From: Phytoactinopolyspora alkaliphila
GTDB lineage: Bacteria > Actinomycetota > Actinomycetes > Jiangellales > Jiangellaceae
DNA length: 64,000 nucleotides
Direction: 5' to 3'
Assembly (NCBI RefSeq): GCF_010550695.1
Contig: NZ_JAAGOB010000008.1
Span: 239,540 to 303,539, forward strand
In this document: in pieces, positions 62,419 through 64,000 of the stretch
Layout of the letters: every line of letters starts with the position of its first letter
How positions within the stretch are numbered: the stretch's first letter is position 1
Position numbers and translations under genes: made by a program
The notes under the pieces: generated by a model
The model's database searches: none
What the model was told of the DNA's origin: nothing
What the model saw: the letters and a program-made list of their open reading frames with translations, nothing else

Positions 62419-63873
62419 ATGGGCTTTCCCGACGACGATCTCGACCTCGTCACGCTGGGCCAGCGGATCCGGCACGCGCGAAAGGCCTGCGGCCTGACCC
62501 TGGGTGAGCTGGCCACGGCCGTGGAGCGCGCGCCGTCGCTGCTCTCCCAGATCGAGAACGGCAAGCGGGAACCGAGGCTCACCCTCATCCAGGCATTGGC
62601 CACGGTGCTGGGTGTGGACGTGGGCTACCTGATCAAGCCGGAGCCGCCGTCACCGCGGGCCGCGTTGGAGATCGCACTGAGCAGGGCTCAGGACAGCCCG
62701 CTGTACGCGTCACTCGGTCTGCCGAGGGTGGGCCTCACCAGCAAGCTCCCCACCGAAGCGCTCGAAGCGCTCGTGGGGTTGCACGCCGAACTGGAACGAC
62801 GCGCCACCGAGCAGGCCGCCACTCCGGAAGAGGCCCGGCGCGCCAATGCCGAACTCCGCCGCGGCATGCGGAACCGGGACAACTACTTCACCGAGATCGA
62901 GCAGGTCGCGGCGGAGCTGTCGGCAACTATCAGACACACCGGCGGCCCACTGACCGAGCGTCACCTCAACGCGCTCACCGAGCACCTCGGCTTCACGCTG
63001 CATCGCACCACGGATCTCCCCCGGGCCACCCGGTCCATCACCGACCTTCGGCATCGCCGCATCTTCCTCCCCGCTCCCAGCCACTCCAGCCACCACCCTC
63101 GCACCATCGTGCTGCAGACCCTCGGGCACTTCGCCCTCGGCCATCAAGAACCGGTCGACTATGCCGACTTCCTGCGCCAGCGGGTCGAGGTGAACTACAT
63201 CGCCGCGGCCTTGCTGATGCCGGAGAGCGCCGCCGTCGATTTCCTCCAGAGCGCCAAGGCGGCCAAGGCGCTGGCCATCGAGGATCTGCGGGACATGTTC
63301 GCCGTCTCCTACGAGACAGCCGCGCACCGCTTCACCAACCTCGCCACCCACCACCTGGGTATCCCGGTGCACTTCATGCGAGTCGGCGAGGACGGCATCA
63401 TCTACAAGGCATACGAGAACGACGACGTCACCTTCCCCACCGACGTGACCGGAGCCATCGAGGGGCAGATGGTGTGCCGCTATTGGGCGGCGCGCGCCGT
63501 GTTCTCCAGCGCGGACCGGTACGCGTCGCACTACCAGTACACCGACATGGGGCGCGGCACCTACTGGTGCACCACGCATGTGGAGCGCACCGCCGAGGGC
63601 GACTTCGCCATCGACGTGGGCGTGCCGTTCACCCACGTGAAGTGGTTCCAGGGCCGGGAGACCACCAACCGGGCGACGTCGTCGTGCCCGGACCCGTCCT
63701 GCTGCCGGCGACCGCCCGCCGAGCTGGCCGAGCGCTGGGCCGAGCACGCCTGGCCGAGTGCCCGGGTCCACTCACACCTGCTCGCGGCACTCCCGCCCGG
63801 CACGTTTCCCGGCGTCGACGACACCGACGTGTACACCTTCCTCGACCACCACACCCAACTTCGCCCAAAATGA
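62419..63873 (+). CDS. XRE-family regulator of acetate/short-chain-fatty-acid metabolism (RamB-like)
   Basis: A 484-residue protein. HTH RIRHARKACGLTLGELATAV, then LLSQIENGKREPRLTLIQAL. An IrrE-like middle domain follows (TLGHFALGHQEPVDYADFLR, then INYIAA-type NYIAAALLMPESAA), in which HExxH has become HFALGH, so peptidase activity is unlikely. A Cys-rich ScfR-type C-terminal domain has YWCTTH and CPDPSCC. The ATG at 62419 has AGGAG upstream. RamB proteins control aceA/aceB in corynebacteria, and this one is divergent from them. An IS begins one base after its stop. Confidence 0.87.
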   Translation: MGFPDDDLDLVTLGQRIRHARKACGLTLGELATAVERAPSLLSQIENGKREPRLTLIQALATVLGVDVGYLIKPEPPSPRAALEIALSRAQDSPLYASLGLPRVGLTSKLPTEALEALVGLHAELERRATEQAATPEEARRANAELRRGMRNRDNYFTEIEQVAAELSATIRHTGGPLTERHLNALTEHLGFTLHRTTDLPRATRSITDLRHRRIFLPAPSHSSHHPRTIVLQTLGHFALGHQEPVDYADFLRQRVEVNYIAAALLMPESAAVDFLQSAKAAKALAIEDLRDMFAVSYETAAHRFTNLATHHLGIPVHFMRVGEDGIIYKAYENDDVTFPTDVTGAIEGQMVCRYWAARAVFSSADRYASHYQYTDMGRGTYWCTTHVERTAEGDFAIDVGVPFTHVKWFQGRETTNRATSSCPDPSCCRRPPAELAERWAEHAWPSARVHSHLLAALPPGTFPGVDDTDVYTFLDHHTQLRPK

Positions 63874-64000
63874 GGCTCTCCTGACGTTTCCGTGGGTTAG
63901 CGGCCCGGGAGGGCTGGGCGGTAGCCGCCGAGGGAGAGCATGGCCAGGGCGATGAGGGCGTGAGGGTCTTTGAATCCGTAGGCGACGCGGGTGATGACGC
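63874..64000 (-). mobile_element. End of an insertion sequence with a transposase 3' end (ISL3-like, tentative)
   Basis: The minus strand has an open frame entering from the window edge that ends RVAYGFKDPHALIALAML, then LGGYRPALPGR and TAA at 63897-63899, the look of a transposase tail. Outside it GGCTCTCC starts at 63874, directly after the ramB stop codon, a sequence resembling ISL3-group inverted repeats. The other end lies beyond the window. Family assignment is tentative. Confidence 0.55.

Overview
The window is high-GC DNA with dense coding on both strands, many GTG starts, several probable leaderless transcripts, and gene families typical of Actinomycetota: Ku plus multidomain LigD, a 13E12-type HNH protein under an actinobacterial SOS box, a RamB-type regulator beside the glyoxylate-shunt genes, an Eis-type acetyltransferase, MMPL and LysG/LysE. 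It looks like the chromosome of a free-living, probably soil, actinobacterium. I cannot place the genus from this sequence alone. I saw no rRNA, tRNA, CRISPR array, prophage or replication origin.

Layout. 1-5 kb: the 3' part of a GH65 phosphorylase, a catalase-fold-like protein, then a scrapyard of three truncated, frameshifted gene remnants. 5-9.4 kb: a TetR/SDR pair with a double palindromic operator, then a two-gene operon of a racemase-type PLP enzyme and a DUF1611/DgcN-like protein. 9.5-13 kb: a heterodimeric ABC exporter whose two halves carry complementary motif losses. 13-19.7 kb: small enzymes and secreted proteins, an XRE-cupin regulator divergent from azlCD, a multispan membrane protein and an extended SDR. 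19.7-25.5 kb: a PucR regulator divergent from a D-amino-acid-dehydrogenase-like flavoprotein, RidA, a berberine-bridge-type flavoprotein and its MarR neighbour. 25.6-36 kb: a kinase remnant, a secreted TAP-like peptidase, a frameshifted conserved protein, the SOS-box HNH protein, an MMPL exporter, a secreted EEP-family phosphatase/nuclease and an arginase-fold protein. 36-45 kb: MerR, a lipoprotein, Eis-type acetyltransferase, a group 2 sigma factor, a P-loop kinase, a TetR/VOC pair and the lysG/lysE exporter pair. 45-57.6 kb: dnaG and dgt facing each other, enclosing fadD, sodC, a CBS protein and a DNA-repair block (ku, ligD, an Fpg/Nei glycosylase). 57.7-64 kb: an LhgO-like oxidase, malate synthase, a frameshifted isocitrate lyase, the divergent ramB-like regulator, and the end of an insertion sequence that starts at the ramB stop codon.

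Cross-cutting points. Most convergent gene pairs are separated by a palindrome, several very long (for example the perfect 38-bp palindrome after ku and a 19-bp-arm inverted repeat enclosing 126 bp after the VOC gene). Amino-acid and D-amino-acid handling recurs (racemase/DgcN-like, DadA-like, RidA, AzlCD, LysE, arginase fold). Breakage is frequent: five gene remnants, plus two otherwise convincing genes (isocitrate lyase and the gene at 27757) each interrupted by one small indel. Those two may be real mutations or sequence errors.
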